A stretch of DNA of 64,000 bases from Lentzea tibetensis (GTDB taxonomy: Bacteria; Actinomycetota; Actinomycetes; Mycobacteriales; Pseudonocardiaceae). The notes under the pieces were generated by a model. That model saw nothing but the letters and a program-made list of their open reading frames with translations, searched no databases and was not told where the DNA came from. How positions within the stretch are numbered: position 1 is the stretch's first letter; the number at the start of each line of letters is the position of its first letter. The position numbers were made by a program, and so were the translations under genes. The DNA lies in contig NZ_VOBR01000003.1 of assembly GCF_007845675.1 (NCBI RefSeq), forward strand, positions 248,001 through 312,000. Reading direction: 5' to 3'. Positions 33,576 through 42,543 of this stretch are shown piece by piece.

Positions 33576-36500
33576 CTACAGACCCGTGCACTGGCCCGCC
33601 TTGGGGCCCTTCACGTCGTTGGCGAAGCCGTTGTTCACCGGCGCCGGGTTGTTGCCCGTGCAGGAGAGCGGCCCGCCGACCGAGGTGCCCGCGACGACCG
33701 TGCGGGTGCGGTTGTTGGTCAGGCTGACCGGACCGCCGACCGTCGTGTTCTCCAGCGCGACCTCGGTGGCCGCACCGTTGATCGCGACCGGACCGCCGAC
33801 GCGAGTGCCGACGAGCACCACCGAAGCGGCGTCGGACGCCGACAGCGGGCCCTTGATCTCGCCGCCGAAGAACAGCAGCGTCGCGCCCTTCTGCACGGTC
33901 ACCGGGCCGTTGATCGTCACGCCTTCGACGCACGTCACGCCGGACGACACGGTGAGCGCACCACTCGACTCGGTGATCGTGGTCGTGCACGTCGGCGCAG
34001 GCTTGGACAGCAACTCCAGCTCGGCCAGTGCGACGTCACCGGAGAACTCCAGCCGGTAGTACCCGTACCGGCCGGGGTTCGCGATCTTGAACGACCGGGT
34101 GTACTGCGCCCAGGCGAACTGTTCGCTCGGCCGACTGTCCACAGTGGTCCACGTCTTGTTGTCGTAGGAGCCCTTCAGCGTCCACGACGTCGGCGAGGTA
34201 CCGGTCTTGGCGGAGGTCAGCGTGTAGAACGTCGCCATCTCCTTGGCGTCGGCCGGCTTGAAGTTCACCGTGCGGACGACCGCGGACGTGCCGGAGTTGT
34301 TGTCCGAGATGGCGGCCGGGGTGACGCCGGTCGAAACGTCCCGCAGCGGCTTCGCCACGTCGGAACCGGTCGTGATCGACTCCGGCGCCGCGGAGGCGGC
34401 CGTGCCCCACGCGGAGGGCTTCGAGCCCATGTCGAAGTCGATCGTGCCGCCCGCGGCGAGCTGGTCGTGCGAGAACCACGTCTTGTCGTGGGCCTTGCCG
34501 TTGACCTTCACGCCCTGCACGTAGATGTTCTGCCTGCTGTTCTTGGGCGCGTTGATGACCAGCTTCTTGCCGTTCTCGAGCTTCACCGTCGCCTTGGTGA
34601 ACAGCGGCGAGCCGATGGCGTAGGCGGGCTTGCCCATCTGCAGCGGGTAGAACCCGAGCGCGCTGAACAGGTACCACGCGGACATCTCGCCGTTGTCCTC
34701 GTCACCGGCGTAGCCCTGGCCGATGTCGCTGCCCACGTACAGCCGCGACAGGACCTCGCGCACCTTCTCCTGCGTCTTGGCCGGTTGGCCGACGTAGTTG
34801 TACATGTACGCGATGTGGTGCGACGGCTGGTTGCTGTGGCCGTACTGGCCCATCCGCACGTCGCGCGCCTCGAGCATCTCGTGGATCGTGCCGCCGTACC
34901 CGCCGGGGAAGTTCGCGGTCTCCGGCGTGGCCCAGAACTCGTCGAGCTTCTTGGCCATCTTGTCCCGGCCGCCGTAGAGGTTCGCGAGACCGTTGCCGTC
35001 GTGCGGCACGGTGAACGCCATGTTCCACGCGTTCGTCTCGGTGTAGTCGCGGCCCCAGTCGAACGGGTTGTACTTGTCCGGCTCCACGCGCCACGTGCCG
35101 TCCGGGTTGCGGCCCTGGAAGAAGCCGACCCGCGAGTCGAACATGTTCACGTAGTTCTGCGCGCGGTTCAGGAAGTACTCGTGCTCCTCCAGGTACCGCT
35201 TCTCGCCGGTCTTGTCGTACAACGCCTTCGCCATGTTCGCGATGCCGAAGTCGTTGACGTAGCCGTCGATCGCCCACGACATGCCCTCACCGGTGGTGGT
35301 GGGGGTGTAGCCCTTGAAGATCGACGTGTCGAGTCCCTTGCGGCCGACCTGCGCGTTCGGCGGCGTCACCGACGCGTTGCGGACCGCGGCGTCGTACGCG
35401 GCCTTGGCGTCGAAGTTGGTGACGCCCTTGAGGTACGCGTCCGCGAACGCCACGTCCGAGCTGGTGCCGGTCATCAGGTTCGCGTAGCCGGGCGACGACC
35501 ACCGGGAGATCCAGCCGCCGTCCTTGTACTGCTGGACGAACCCGTCGGCCATCTCGCCCGCCTTGGACGGCGTGAAGAGGCTGTAGGCGGGCCACGTCGT
35601 GCGGTAGGTGTCCCAGAACCCGTTGTTGACGTAGATCTTGCCGTCGACGATCTTCGCGCCGGTCTTCGTCGGCGTGTTCTCCCCGACGGCCGGGGACACC
35701 GGCGAGGCGTACTGCAGCTTGCCGCCGACCTTCTCGTAGCCCGAGTTCGGGTAGAGGTAGAGCCGGTACATGTTGGAGTACAGCGTGATCAGCTGGTCCT
35801 CGGTGGCACCCTCGACCTCGATGATGCCCAGGACCTTGTCCCACGCCTGCTGCGCCGCGTTCTTCACCGAGTCGAACGACGCGGACGCCGGGATCTCCTG
35901 CTCCAGGTTCGACTTCGCCTGGTCGACGCTGATCAGCGACGTCGCGATGCGCAGCTGGACCGTCTTGTCCGCGAACGAGAAGTAGCCCGTCACGTTGTCG
36001 CGGCCGGCGCCGGTCAGCCTGCCGCTGCCGGTCACCGCCTTGTCCACCACGCCGTACACGAACAGGCGGGTGGCACCGGTCGACAGGCCGCTCTTGACGT
36101 CCGAGAAGCCCGTCACGACGCCGTTCGCCGCGTCGAGCGTGAGGCCGCCGCTGTTGTTCACGTTGTCGAACACCAGGTTCTGCTGGTCGCCGGTGAACGT
36201 GAACCGCATGATCGCCGCGTGGTCGGACGGCGCGATCTCGGTGCGCATGCCGTTCTCGAACTGCACGCCGTAGTAGTGCGCCTGCGCGGTCTCGTTGTCG
36301 TGCTTGAACGGCAGGGCCCGCAACGCGCGGTCGGCCGTGGGCGCCGCGTTCGTCGGCATCACCTGGAACGTCTGCCGGTCACCCATCCACGGGCTCGGCT
36401 CGTGCGAGGCGGTGAACGCCTGCAGCGTCGGCAGGTTCTGCGAGTTGTTGCGCTGGTGGTACTCGTACAGCCAGCTGATCGAGCCCGCGTTCGTCATCGG

Positions 36501-37802
36501 GGCCCAGAAGTTGAAGCCGTGCGGCACCGCCGTCGCCGGGAAGTTGTTGCCGCGCGAGAAGGAACCGTTCGAGTTCGTGCCGCGCGTGGTGAGCACGTAG
36601 TCGGACGGCTTCGCGTACGGCTTGCGCACCGGGCTGTCGGTGATGCTCACGTCGTCGACCCAGCCGCCGAACGCCGTCGGGCCCTTGGGGCCGTCGTAGG
36701 CGACGAGGACGCGCTTGATCGTCTTACCCGCGGCGACCGCGCCGATCGTGGACTTGATCTTGTTCCACTGGTCGGTGTACAGGAACTTGCCCGCGCCCTG
36801 GCCCTGCGGCGACAGCACGGCGCCGTGCTGGTCGACCGCCTTGAGGTCGCTCAGGTACGTGCCGTCCGAGAACGCCAGGTCGATCGACGAGTACGTGCTC
36901 GGGTAGTTCAGGTTGTCCTGGACGTGGTCCGGGAAGATCAGGTACGACAGCTCGGTCGTCGGCTTCACCGCGATGTCGGTCTCGAAGACCTTGTTGTACG
37001 AGTAGCCGCGGCCCGCGACCGTGTGCGTGCCCTGGTAGCGGAACGACTTGAGGCCGGTGAAGCCCGCGCGGGACTTCGCCGTGTAGCCACCGCTCGGGCC
37101 GGAGCCCACGACGCTGCGCATGTTCGGCGGCGGCTGCGTGGTGGAGCCGTCGGACAGCTGGACCTCGGCGAGCTGGAGCAGCTTCACGCCGCCCTGGTTC
37201 GCCGTGATGTCGAGCTTGTAGTACACGTACGACGCGGGTGAGGCGACGTCGTAGATCTTGGTCTGGAACCGCGCGTCGAAGGCCTCGTTCTGGCGCGTGT
37301 CGACCGTGGTCCAGTTCGTGCCGTCCGCGGAGCCCTGGAGCGTCCAGTCCTTCGGGTCGCGTTCGGGGGCGTCGTTCGCCGAGCCCAGCGCGTACTTCAC
37401 GACCTTCACCGGTTCGCCGAGCTTGAAGCTGGCCCAGCCCGTCGAGGTGAACGTGAGCCACTTCGAGTTGATGTTGCCGTCGACGAGGTTCTCCTTGACC
37501 TCGCCCGCCTCATCGTTCTCGTCGTTGGCCTCGACCGCGACGACCTTGTCGGTGACGTTGCCGGGGATGCCGGACGAGTCCGCACCCGTGACACCGGCCG
37601 TCTTCCGGTTGCCCGCCGCGTCGGTCTCCACGGTGTTCGCCCAGTTGGGCTGTGGTTGACCCTCCTCAAAGGACGACGAAAAACTCACTGCGGACTCCTC
37701 GGGTGCGGCGGCCGCGAGGCCTTGGTTGGTCAGACCACACACCAGTGTCGCAGTGATCGCAGCGCTCATCAGCGCTGTTCGTCTCTTCTGCCTGTGCCCC
37801 AT
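33576..37802 (-). CDS. Secreted GH92 alpha-mannosidase with carbohydrate-binding modules
   Basis: The 1408-aa product has a signal peptide (RRTALMSAAITATLVCG), an F5/8-type C (discoidin-like) domain at about 85-220, and the GH92 catalytic region at about 390-1140. The GH92 signatures seen are GFWDTYRTTWPAYSLF and the catalytic-base block GYAGDEDNGEMSAWYLFSAL. A second discoidin-like domain follows (about 1150-1290). The C-terminal 100 aa contain five to six short repeats ending in GP (TINGPVTV, GEIKGPLS, TRVGGPVA), like a small beta-helix. Family members are calcium-dependent exo-mannosidases, mostly alpha-1,2. GGAAGG lies 6 nt before the ATG. A divergent ROK regulator probably controls it. 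Confidence 0.93.
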   Translation of the reverse strand: MGHRQKRRTALMSAAITATLVCGLTNQGLAAAAPEESAVSFSSSFEEGQPQPNWANTVETDAAGNRKTAGVTGADSSGIPGNVTDKVVAVEANDENDEAGEVKENLVDGNINSKWLTFTSTGWASFKLGEPVKVVKYALGSANDAPERDPKDWTLQGSADGTNWTTVDTRQNEAFDARFQTKIYDVASPASYVYYKLDITANQGGVKLLQLAEVQLSDGSTTQPPPNMRSVVGSGPSGGYTAKSRAGFTGLKSFRYQGTHTVAGRGYSYNKVFETDIAVKPTTELSYLIFPDHVQDNLNYPSTYSSIDLAFSDGTYLSDLKAVDQHGAVLSPQGQGAGKFLYTDQWNKIKSTIGAVAAGKTIKRVLVAYDGPKGPTAFGGWVDDVSITDSPVRKPYAKPSDYVLTTRGTNSNGSFSRGNNFPATAVPHGFNFWAPMTNAGSISWLYEYHQRNNSQNLPTLQAFTASHEPSPWMGDRQTFQVMPTNAAPTADRALRALPFKHDNETAQAHYYGVQFENGMRTEIAPSDHAAIMRFTFTGDQQNLVFDNVNNSGGLTLDAANGVVTGFSDVKSGLSTGATRLFVYGVVDKAVTGSGRLTGAGRDNVTGYFSFADKTVQLRIATSLISVDQAKSNLEQEIPASASFDSVKNAAQQAWDKVLGIIEVEGATEDQLITLYSNMYRLYLYPNSGYEKVGGKLQYASPVSPAVGENTPTKTGAKIVDGKIYVNNGFWDTYRTTWPAYSLFTPSKAGEMADGFVQQYKDGGWISRWSSPGYANLMTGTSSDVAFADAYLKGVTNFDAKAAYDAAVRNASVTPPNAQVGRKGLDTSIFKGYTPTTTGEGMSWAIDGYVNDFGIANMAKALYDKTGEKRYLEEHEYFLNRAQNYVNMFDSRVGFFQGRNPDGTWRVEPDKYNPFDWGRDYTETNAWNMAFTVPHDGNGLANLYGGRDKMAKKLDEFWATPETANFPGGYGGTIHEMLEARDVRMGQYGHSNQPSHHIAYMYNYVGQPAKTQEKVREVLSRLYVGSDIGQGYAGDEDNGEMSAWYLFSALGFYPLQMGKPAYAIGSPLFTKATVKLENGKKLVINAPKNSRQNIYVQGVKVNGKAHDKTWFSHDQLAAGGTIDFDMGSKPSAWGTAASAAPESITTGSDVAKPLRDVSTGVTPAAISDNNSGTSAVVRTVNFKPADAKEMATFYTLTSAKTGTSPTSWTLKGSYDNKTWTTVDSRPSEQFAWAQYTRSFKIANPGRYGYYRLEFSGDVALAELELLSKPAPTCTTTITESSGALTVSSGVTCVEGVTINGPVTVQKGATLLFFGGEIKGPLSASDAASVVLVGTRVGGPVAINGAATEVALENTTVGGPVSLTNNRTRTVVAGTSVGGPLSCTGNNPAPVNNGFANDVKGPKAGQCTGL

Positions 37803-37848
37803 TGCACGCCTTCCGCCGCCGCCGACCCGGTCCCCAATCGCGCGCCAG

Positions 37849-37881
37849 GAAATCGGGACCTGACATCGTTGTCAAGATTTC
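37849..37881. promoter_or_regulatory. Operator candidate between GH92 and ROK genes
   Basis: The core TGACATCGTTGTCA (37861-37874) is symmetric at 12 of 14 positions around a central CG. It is flanked by GAAATC (37849-37854) and GATTTC (37876-37881) as an outer inverted pair. It lies about 60 nt before the GH92 start and 84 nt before the ROK start, ideal for control of both. Confidence 0.55.
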
Positions 37882-37945
37882 GGGACCAGTTTGTCTCCGA
37901 ACCTGTCTCTTCCCTGCTCCGAGCCGAGTTCGAGTTCTCCCGATC

Positions 37946-37951
37946 TAGACT
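37946..37951 (+). promoter_or_regulatory. Candidate -10 box for leaderless ROK transcript
   Basis: TAGACT fits TAnnnT and lies 6 nt before the GTG at 37958, with no ribosome-binding sequence between. This matches the leaderless pattern seen at argS. Confidence 0.45.
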
Positions 37952-37957
37952 CATCTG

Positions 37958-39133
37958 GTGACCGACCGCAAGCCGCCAGAGGTAGGCACACCAGCAGGGA
38001 TGAGAGCACTCAACCAGCGTGCAGTGCTGGACCGCTTGCGCATGCTCGGTGCCGCCACGCGGCCGCAGATCGCCAAGGACACGGGGCTGTCGAAGCCCAC
38101 TGTCGGGCAGGCTCTCGTCGACCTCGAGCTGCACGGCCTCGTGCGGCCCATCGGCCGCACTTCCGCAGGTCCAGGCCGTTCCGCGGTGGTGTACGAGCCC
38201 GATCCGTCGGCGGGTTACGTACTCGGTGTCGACATCGGCAGACAGCGCATCCGGGCGGCCGTGGCTGATCTTGCCGGCTCGGTCGTCGCGCGGGTCGACG
38301 AACGCAACCGCTGCCGCACCGCCGGAGCACTCGTGCGGACGGTGTCGGAGTTGGCCACGCAGACGGTGTCCGACGCGGGGCTCACGTTGTCGGACGTGGT
38401 CGTCAAAGTCATCGGAACGCCGGGCGTGCCGACCGGTCGCAGCGTGCACCACGCGCCGAACCTGCCGGGCTGGGAGCGGGCCGGTCTGCTCGACGAGCTG
38501 GAGTCCGCGCTGGGCACCGAGCTCGTCGTGGAGAACGACGCGAACCTGGCGGCGATAGGTGAGTACGCCTCGGGTGCCGCGCGATCCGTCGGCGTGTTCG
38601 CCTGCATCATGGTCGGCACCGGGATCGGCATGGGTGTCGTCGTGGACGGTGAGCTGTTCCGCGGCGCGCACGGCGCGGCGGGCGAGATCGGTTACCTCCC
38701 GTTCGGACAGTCCACCAGGGACGTCCAGAGGGGACAGTTCGAGGACGCGGCGGCAGCCGCCTCGGTGCTCGACATGGCTGCGCGGCAAGGACTTTCCGCG
38801 CGCTCGGCACGGGAGGTGTTCGACCTCGCGCGGGCAGGCGACACGCGGGCGCTGGACGTGGTGCGCGAGGAGGGTGCGCGGCTCGCGTTCCTGGTGGCTG
38901 CGGTGACGGCCGTCGTCGACCCGGAGCTGGTCGTGCTCGGCGGTGGCATCGGCGGCAACCTCGACCTGCTGTGCGGTCCGATGGAGGAGGTGCTGCGCCG
39001 CACGACCCCGTTGGTGCCCCGGATCGTGGCGGGGGAGCTGGGTGACGGCGCGGTGCTGGCGGGTGCGGTCGCGGTGGGCCTCGAGTCGGCGCGCGAGCTC
39101 GTTTTCCATAGGCGAGGCGCGGTTACTCTCTGA
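37958..39133 (+). CDS. ROK family transcriptional regulator
   Basis: The 391-aa product has an N-terminal winged helix (NQRAVLDRLRMLGAATRPQI, KDTGLSKPTVGQALVDLELH; about 18-65) followed by a ROK sugar-kinase-like domain (VLGVDIGRQRIRAAVADLAG, VENDANLAAIGEY, MVGTGIGMGVVVDGELFRG). The usual CxCGxxGC zinc motif is absent: the segment reads STRDVQRGQFEDAA. The typical EIGH reads EIGY. It is therefore probably a non-catalytic, sugar-responsive repressor. Divergence from the GH92 mannosidase suggests it senses mannose or a mannoside, which is inference. Confidence 0.88.
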   Translation: MTDRKPPEVGTPAGMRALNQRAVLDRLRMLGAATRPQIAKDTGLSKPTVGQALVDLELHGLVRPIGRTSAGPGRSAVVYEPDPSAGYVLGVDIGRQRIRAAVADLAGSVVARVDERNRCRTAGALVRTVSELATQTVSDAGLTLSDVVVKVIGTPGVPTGRSVHHAPNLPGWERAGLLDELESALGTELVVENDANLAAIGEYASGAARSVGVFACIMVGTGIGMGVVVDGELFRGAHGAAGEIGYLPFGQSTRDVQRGQFEDAAAAASVLDMAARQGLSARSAREVFDLARAGDTRALDVVREEGARLAFLVAAVTAVVDPELVVLGGGIGGNLDLLCGPMEEVLRRTTPLVPRIVAGELGDGAVLAGAVAVGLESARELVFHRRGAVTL

Positions 39134-39300
39134 GAGTAGTCGAGTGCCACTGACCTGGTAATTCACTCAATTGTCGTAACTGTGAACAGGCGTCTCTAGC
39201 TTAGCGTTACCGACACCTCCACCTGGAGGGTGTTGTGTCCTTCCGTTGCAAAGGGGAGTCGGGAGGGGGATGCGGGGGACGTAGCCCCCTCTCGACCGTC

Positions 39301-39341
39301 GCACGGGGCAGGCGCCGCGCCCGCAACAACCTGCCCCGTGC
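39301..39341. terminator. Hairpin between convergent ROK and acyl-CoA dehydrogenase genes
   Basis: GCACGGGGCAGG at 39301-39312 and CCTGCCCCGTGC at 39330-39341 form a perfect 12-bp stem with a 17-nt loop. It lies in the gap between two convergent genes and could end both transcripts. Confidence 0.55.
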
Positions 39342-39362
39342 AACACCTGGCCGTACCAGTTC

Positions 39363-41234
39363 CTATTTGGGTGTCGGCCGGTGCACGTTCTCCATCGCCG
39401 TCGCTCGATGCGTCGAGTCCGCGATCCACTCGCCCGGAGTCGAGACGTCGACGACGCCCTCCTCCAGCCACTCGTAGTGACCCTCGAGCACGCGCTTGGC
39501 CAGCGTGACGTCGGAGTCGTCGGTGTTGGTCCACAGCCGCTCGAACAGCTCGTCCACCCGCACGCGCGCCTGCGCGCAGAAGTGGTCGGCCAGCTCCCTG
39601 GCGCTGTCGTCCATGCGCGCGGCCCGCACGCACGAGGCGCTCATCGCGAACAGCTCGGCGCCGATGTCGACGATCCGCGCCAGGAACCGCTGCTTGCGCT
39701 CCATCTTCCCCTGCCAGCGCGACATGGCGTAGAAGGTGTTGCGCGCCAGCTTGCGGCTGGCCCGTTCGACGTAGCGCAGGTGCGTCGCGAGCTGGCCGAA
39801 CTCGCTGTAGGCCTTGGGCACCTGGCCCTTGCCGACCACCAGCGTCGGGAACCACTTCGCGTAGAAGCCGCCTGCCTTCGCGAACGCCTTCGCCTTGGCG
39901 TTGCGGTCCTTCTCCGGATCGATGATGTCGCCGGCCACCGCGAGGTGCGCGTCGACGGCCTCGCGCGCGATCAGCAGGTGCATGATCTCGGTCGAGCCCT
40001 CGAAGATCCGGTTGATCCGCAGGTCGCGCAGCACCTGCTCGGCGGGCACACCCCGTTCGCCGCGCGCGGCCTGGCTCTCCGCGGTCTCGAAGCCGCGGCC
40101 ACCCCGGATCTGCACCAGCTCGTCCGCGACGAGCCAGGCCATCTCGCTGGAGTAGAGCTTCGCCAGCGCGGCCTCGATGCGGATGTCGTGGCTGCCCGCG
40201 TCAGCGAGCTCGCTGGACAGGTCCAGCACCGCCTCCAGCGCGAACGCCGTCGACGCGATGAACGCGATCTTGCCGCCGACCGCCTCGTGCTTGCCGACCG
40301 GCAGACCCCACTGCACGCGCGCGTTCGACCACTCGCGCGCGATCTTCAGGCACCACTTCGCGCTGCCCGCGCACAGCGCCGGGAGGCTCAGGCGGCCGGT
40401 GTTGAGGGTGCTCAGCGCGATCTTGAGGCCCTGGCCCTCGCGGCCGATCAGGTTCTTCTTGGGGACGCGGACCTCGTGGAACCTCGTGACGCCGTTCTCG
40501 ATGCCCCGCAGGCCCATGAACGCGTTGCGGTTCTCGACCGTGATGCCCTCGGCGTCGCCCTCGACCACGAACGCGCTGATGCCCTTGCCGGGAACCTGGG
40601 CCATGACCACCAGGAGGTCGGCCACCACCCCGTTCGTGGTCCACAGCTTCACGCCGTTGAGGACGTAGTCGTCGCCGTCCTCGACCGCGGTGGTGCCGAG
40701 CCTGGCCGGGTCGCTGCCGACGTCCGGCTCGGTCAGGAGGAACGCGGTGATCTCGCCCGCCGCGCAGCGCGGGAGGAACTCCTGCTTCTGCTCCGGCGTG
40801 CCGAACATCGCGATCGGCTGCGGGACGCCGATGGACTGGTGAGCGCTCAGCATGGCGCCGATGGCGGGGCTGGCCGTCCCGATGATCATCAGGGCCTTGT
40901 TGTAGTAGACCTGGCTCAGGCCCACTCCGCCGTACTCGGTCTTGATCTTCATGCCGAACGCGCCGAGGCGCTTGAGGCCCTGCAGGGTCTCGTCCGGGAT
41001 CAGGGCGTCCTTCTCGATCTTGGCGCCGTCGATCTCCGACTCCGCGAACTTGCGGATCTTCTCCAGGTAGGCCTCTCCGGTCGCCCTGGTGGCCTCGTCG
41101 CCTGTCGGGTGCGGGTGGATGAGGTCCAGGCGAAAGTGACCCAGGAAGAGTTCCTTGCCGAAGCTGGGGTTCTTCCACTTGGTCTCACGGGCCTGTTCGG
41201 CGACCTGCCTGGCCGCGCGTTCGTCGACAGTCAT
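39363..41234 (-). CDS. Acyl-CoA dehydrogenase (long form)
   Basis: The 623-aa product is an acyl-CoA dehydrogenase of the longer VLCAD/FadE-like type (standard enzymes are about 380 aa). The FAD-binding block is AFLLTEPDVGSDPARLGTTA, the substrate region GRLSLPALCAG, and the catalytic base is Glu in RIFEGSTEIMH. The C-terminal 180 aa form the extra helical domain (KAFAKAGGFYAKWFPTL, ERASRKLARNTFYAMSRWQG). It performs the first oxidation of fatty acyl-CoA beta-oxidation. A palindromic operator candidate lies 35 nt upstream. Confidence 0.93.
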   Translation of the reverse strand: MTVDERAARQVAEQARETKWKNPSFGKELFLGHFRLDLIHPHPTGDEATRATGEAYLEKIRKFAESEIDGAKIEKDALIPDETLQGLKRLGAFGMKIKTEYGGVGLSQVYYNKALMIIGTASPAIGAMLSAHQSIGVPQPIAMFGTPEQKQEFLPRCAAGEITAFLLTEPDVGSDPARLGTTAVEDGDDYVLNGVKLWTTNGVVADLLVVMAQVPGKGISAFVVEGDAEGITVENRNAFMGLRGIENGVTRFHEVRVPKKNLIGREGQGLKIALSTLNTGRLSLPALCAGSAKWCLKIAREWSNARVQWGLPVGKHEAVGGKIAFIASTAFALEAVLDLSSELADAGSHDIRIEAALAKLYSSEMAWLVADELVQIRGGRGFETAESQAARGERGVPAEQVLRDLRINRIFEGSTEIMHLLIAREAVDAHLAVAGDIIDPEKDRNAKAKAFAKAGGFYAKWFPTLVVGKGQVPKAYSEFGQLATHLRYVERASRKLARNTFYAMSRWQGKMERKQRFLARIVDIGAELFAMSASCVRAARMDDSARELADHFCAQARVRVDELFERLWTNTDDSDVTLAKRVLEGHYEWLEEGVVDVSTPGEWIADSTHRATAMENVHRPTPK

Positions 41235-41268
41235 GGGTTACCTCCCAGTAGCCGTGTGACCCACGTTA

Positions 41269-41282
41269 CTACCGGCTGGTAG
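41269..41282. promoter_or_regulatory. Palindromic operator candidate before the acyl-CoA dehydrogenase
   Basis: CTACCGGCTGGTAG at 41269-41282 is symmetric with CTACC and GGTAG arms. It lies 35 nt upstream of the start codon at 41234. Fatty-acid catabolism genes in actinobacteria are often repressed by TetR-type proteins at short palindromes like this; the specific regulator is unknown. Confidence 0.5.
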
Positions 41283-41295
41283 CCCCCAACAGAGT

Positions 41296-41328
41296 GAACG
41301 CCCGCGGCGCAATGCGCCGCGGGCGTTC
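41296..41328 (-). terminator. Perfect 15-bp hairpin after the small secreted protein gene
   Basis: GAACGCCCGCGGCGC at 41296-41310 and its exact complement at 41314-41328 enclose a 3-nt loop. It is 24 nt beyond the stop of the leftward gene ending at 41353. Confidence 0.85.
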
Positions 41329-41352
41329 GTCAGAACTCAGTCAAGCGGTCGT

Positions 41353-41751
41353 TCAGACCACGGTCGCGCACGGCGCGCCGCGGAGGGTGTAGTTGCCGCC
41401 GCCGTTGTTCTGCCAGCCGCGGCCGCAGTACTTCTGCACGTTGATCGACTTCCACGCGTTGATCGCGACGCGGAAGGTGGGCGGGCCACCGCCGGTCGGG
41501 CCCGACCAGGTCGCGCCGTTCCAGTCGTCGCGGATGTCGTGGTGGCCGTAGTAGTTGCACCGGCTCGCGATGTTGCTGACCTCGACCCACTTGACGAAGC
41601 GCTGGTTGCCGCCGCCGCCTTCGTACTCGACGTGGATGTACGTGCAACCGTTCGAGCCGCCGTTGCTCGCCATCGCCGCGGGCGCGAAGACGGTGACCAT
41701 GCCCAGTGCCGCCAGCAGGGCGGCGACGGGCAGGGCAAATCGTTTGAGCAT
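41353..41751 (-). CDS. Small secreted protein, four cysteines, unknown function
   Basis: The 132-aa precursor has a signal peptide (MLKRFALPVAALLAALGMV ... AMASN, cleavage near 28), leaving about 104 aa. The mature part has four cysteines (GCTYIHVEY, SRCNYYGHH, KYCGRGW, APCATVV), likely two disulfides, and is rich in Gly, Asn and Trp (WSGPTGGGPPTF). I do not recognise a family. It is a single-gene unit with its own terminator, and export to the medium is likely. Confidence 0.75.
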   Translation of the reverse strand: MLKRFALPVAALLAALGMVTVFAPAAMASNGGSNGCTYIHVEYEGGGGNQRFVKWVEVSNIASRCNYYGHHDIRDDWNGATWSGPTGGGPPTFRVAINAWKSINVQKYCGRGWQNNGGGNYTLRGAPCATVV

Positions 41752-41865
41752 GCCGAACTCCCCAGTTAGCGAACGGCCCCCAGTGCCGTCCTCTGGCGAG
41801 AAGGTTAGTGATCAAACCATCGGCGGTCCGCAGAATTGGGAAAGATAGTTCACCAATTCAGACGC

Positions 41866-42543
41866 TCAGAGCGGCTGCGCTCCGCGCTCGGTCAGCATCG
41901 TCTTCATGATGTCCGACTCGTGCGTCTGCGACCTGAGCATGTTGTCCGCGAGCACCTGCACGACGTGCTGCCCCGCCCGCTTGGCCGCGTACTCGGCCAT
42001 CGGTGCCCCGCCCTGGTGGTGGCGCAGCATCAGCTGGAGGAAGTAGACGTCGAACTCCTTGCCGGACAACGACCTCAGCTTGGCCAGGTCGGCCGTGGTC
42101 GCCATGCCGGGCATGACCGCGATGCCGTCACCGGACGAGGCGGCGGTGCCGTGCGCGTGGCCGCCGCTGTCCGCCATCCACTTCATGTGGTCGGTGACCT
42201 GCTCCGGCTGGCTCCACAGCATCAGCCAGCCCTTCATGCGGCCGATCTGCTCGGTCTGCGTGCTGGCGATGTCGAACGCGACGTTGCGGACCTCGGGGTC
42301 CGTCGACCGGTCGCGCGCGATGTTGGCCATCTGCACGCCCTGGAGGTGGTGCTGGGCCATGTCCTGGCAGAAACCGACGTCCACCGAGTCCGCGGCAGGA
42401 GTGGTCGCGCGGTCGGAGTTCGGGAGCTTGATCAACAGGCCGACGGCCGCGCCGAGCAGCAGCACGGCCAGCACGGCGGCGCTGGCGACCAGCGTCCGGG
42501 CGAGGTTGCCCCGCCCGGACGTGGTCGGCGTCGGTTCGGTCAT
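41866..42543 (-). CDS. DUF305 family protein, membrane-anchored
   Basis: The 225-aa product has one N-terminal helix (about 16-38) and an extracytoplasmic DUF305 domain. Two repeated motifs, FCQDMAQHHLQGVQMANIA and QLMLRHHQGGAPMAEYA, bring together His and Met residues typical of this ferritin-like helical family. A role in binding metal such as copper is often suggested for the family but unproven. Its ATG overlaps the stop of the DUF3105 gene (ATGA), so the two are coupled. Confidence 0.87.
   Translation of the reverse strand: MTEPTPTTSGRGNLARTLVASAAVLAVLLLGAAVGLLIKLPNSDRATTPAADSVDVGFCQDMAQHHLQGVQMANIARDRSTDPEVRNVAFDIASTQTEQIGRMKGWLMLWSQPEQVTDHMKWMADSGGHAHGTAASSGDGIAVMPGMATTADLAKLRSLSGKEFDVYFLQLMLRHHQGGAPMAEYAAKRAGQHVVQVLADNMLRSQTHESDIMKTMLTERGAQPL

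Noticed and set aside
34467-37241. 924-codon plus-strand open frame
   Set aside because: It is antisense to the GH92 gene, whose motifs are unmistakable; the predicted protein is low-complexity Arg/Val/Leu-rich.
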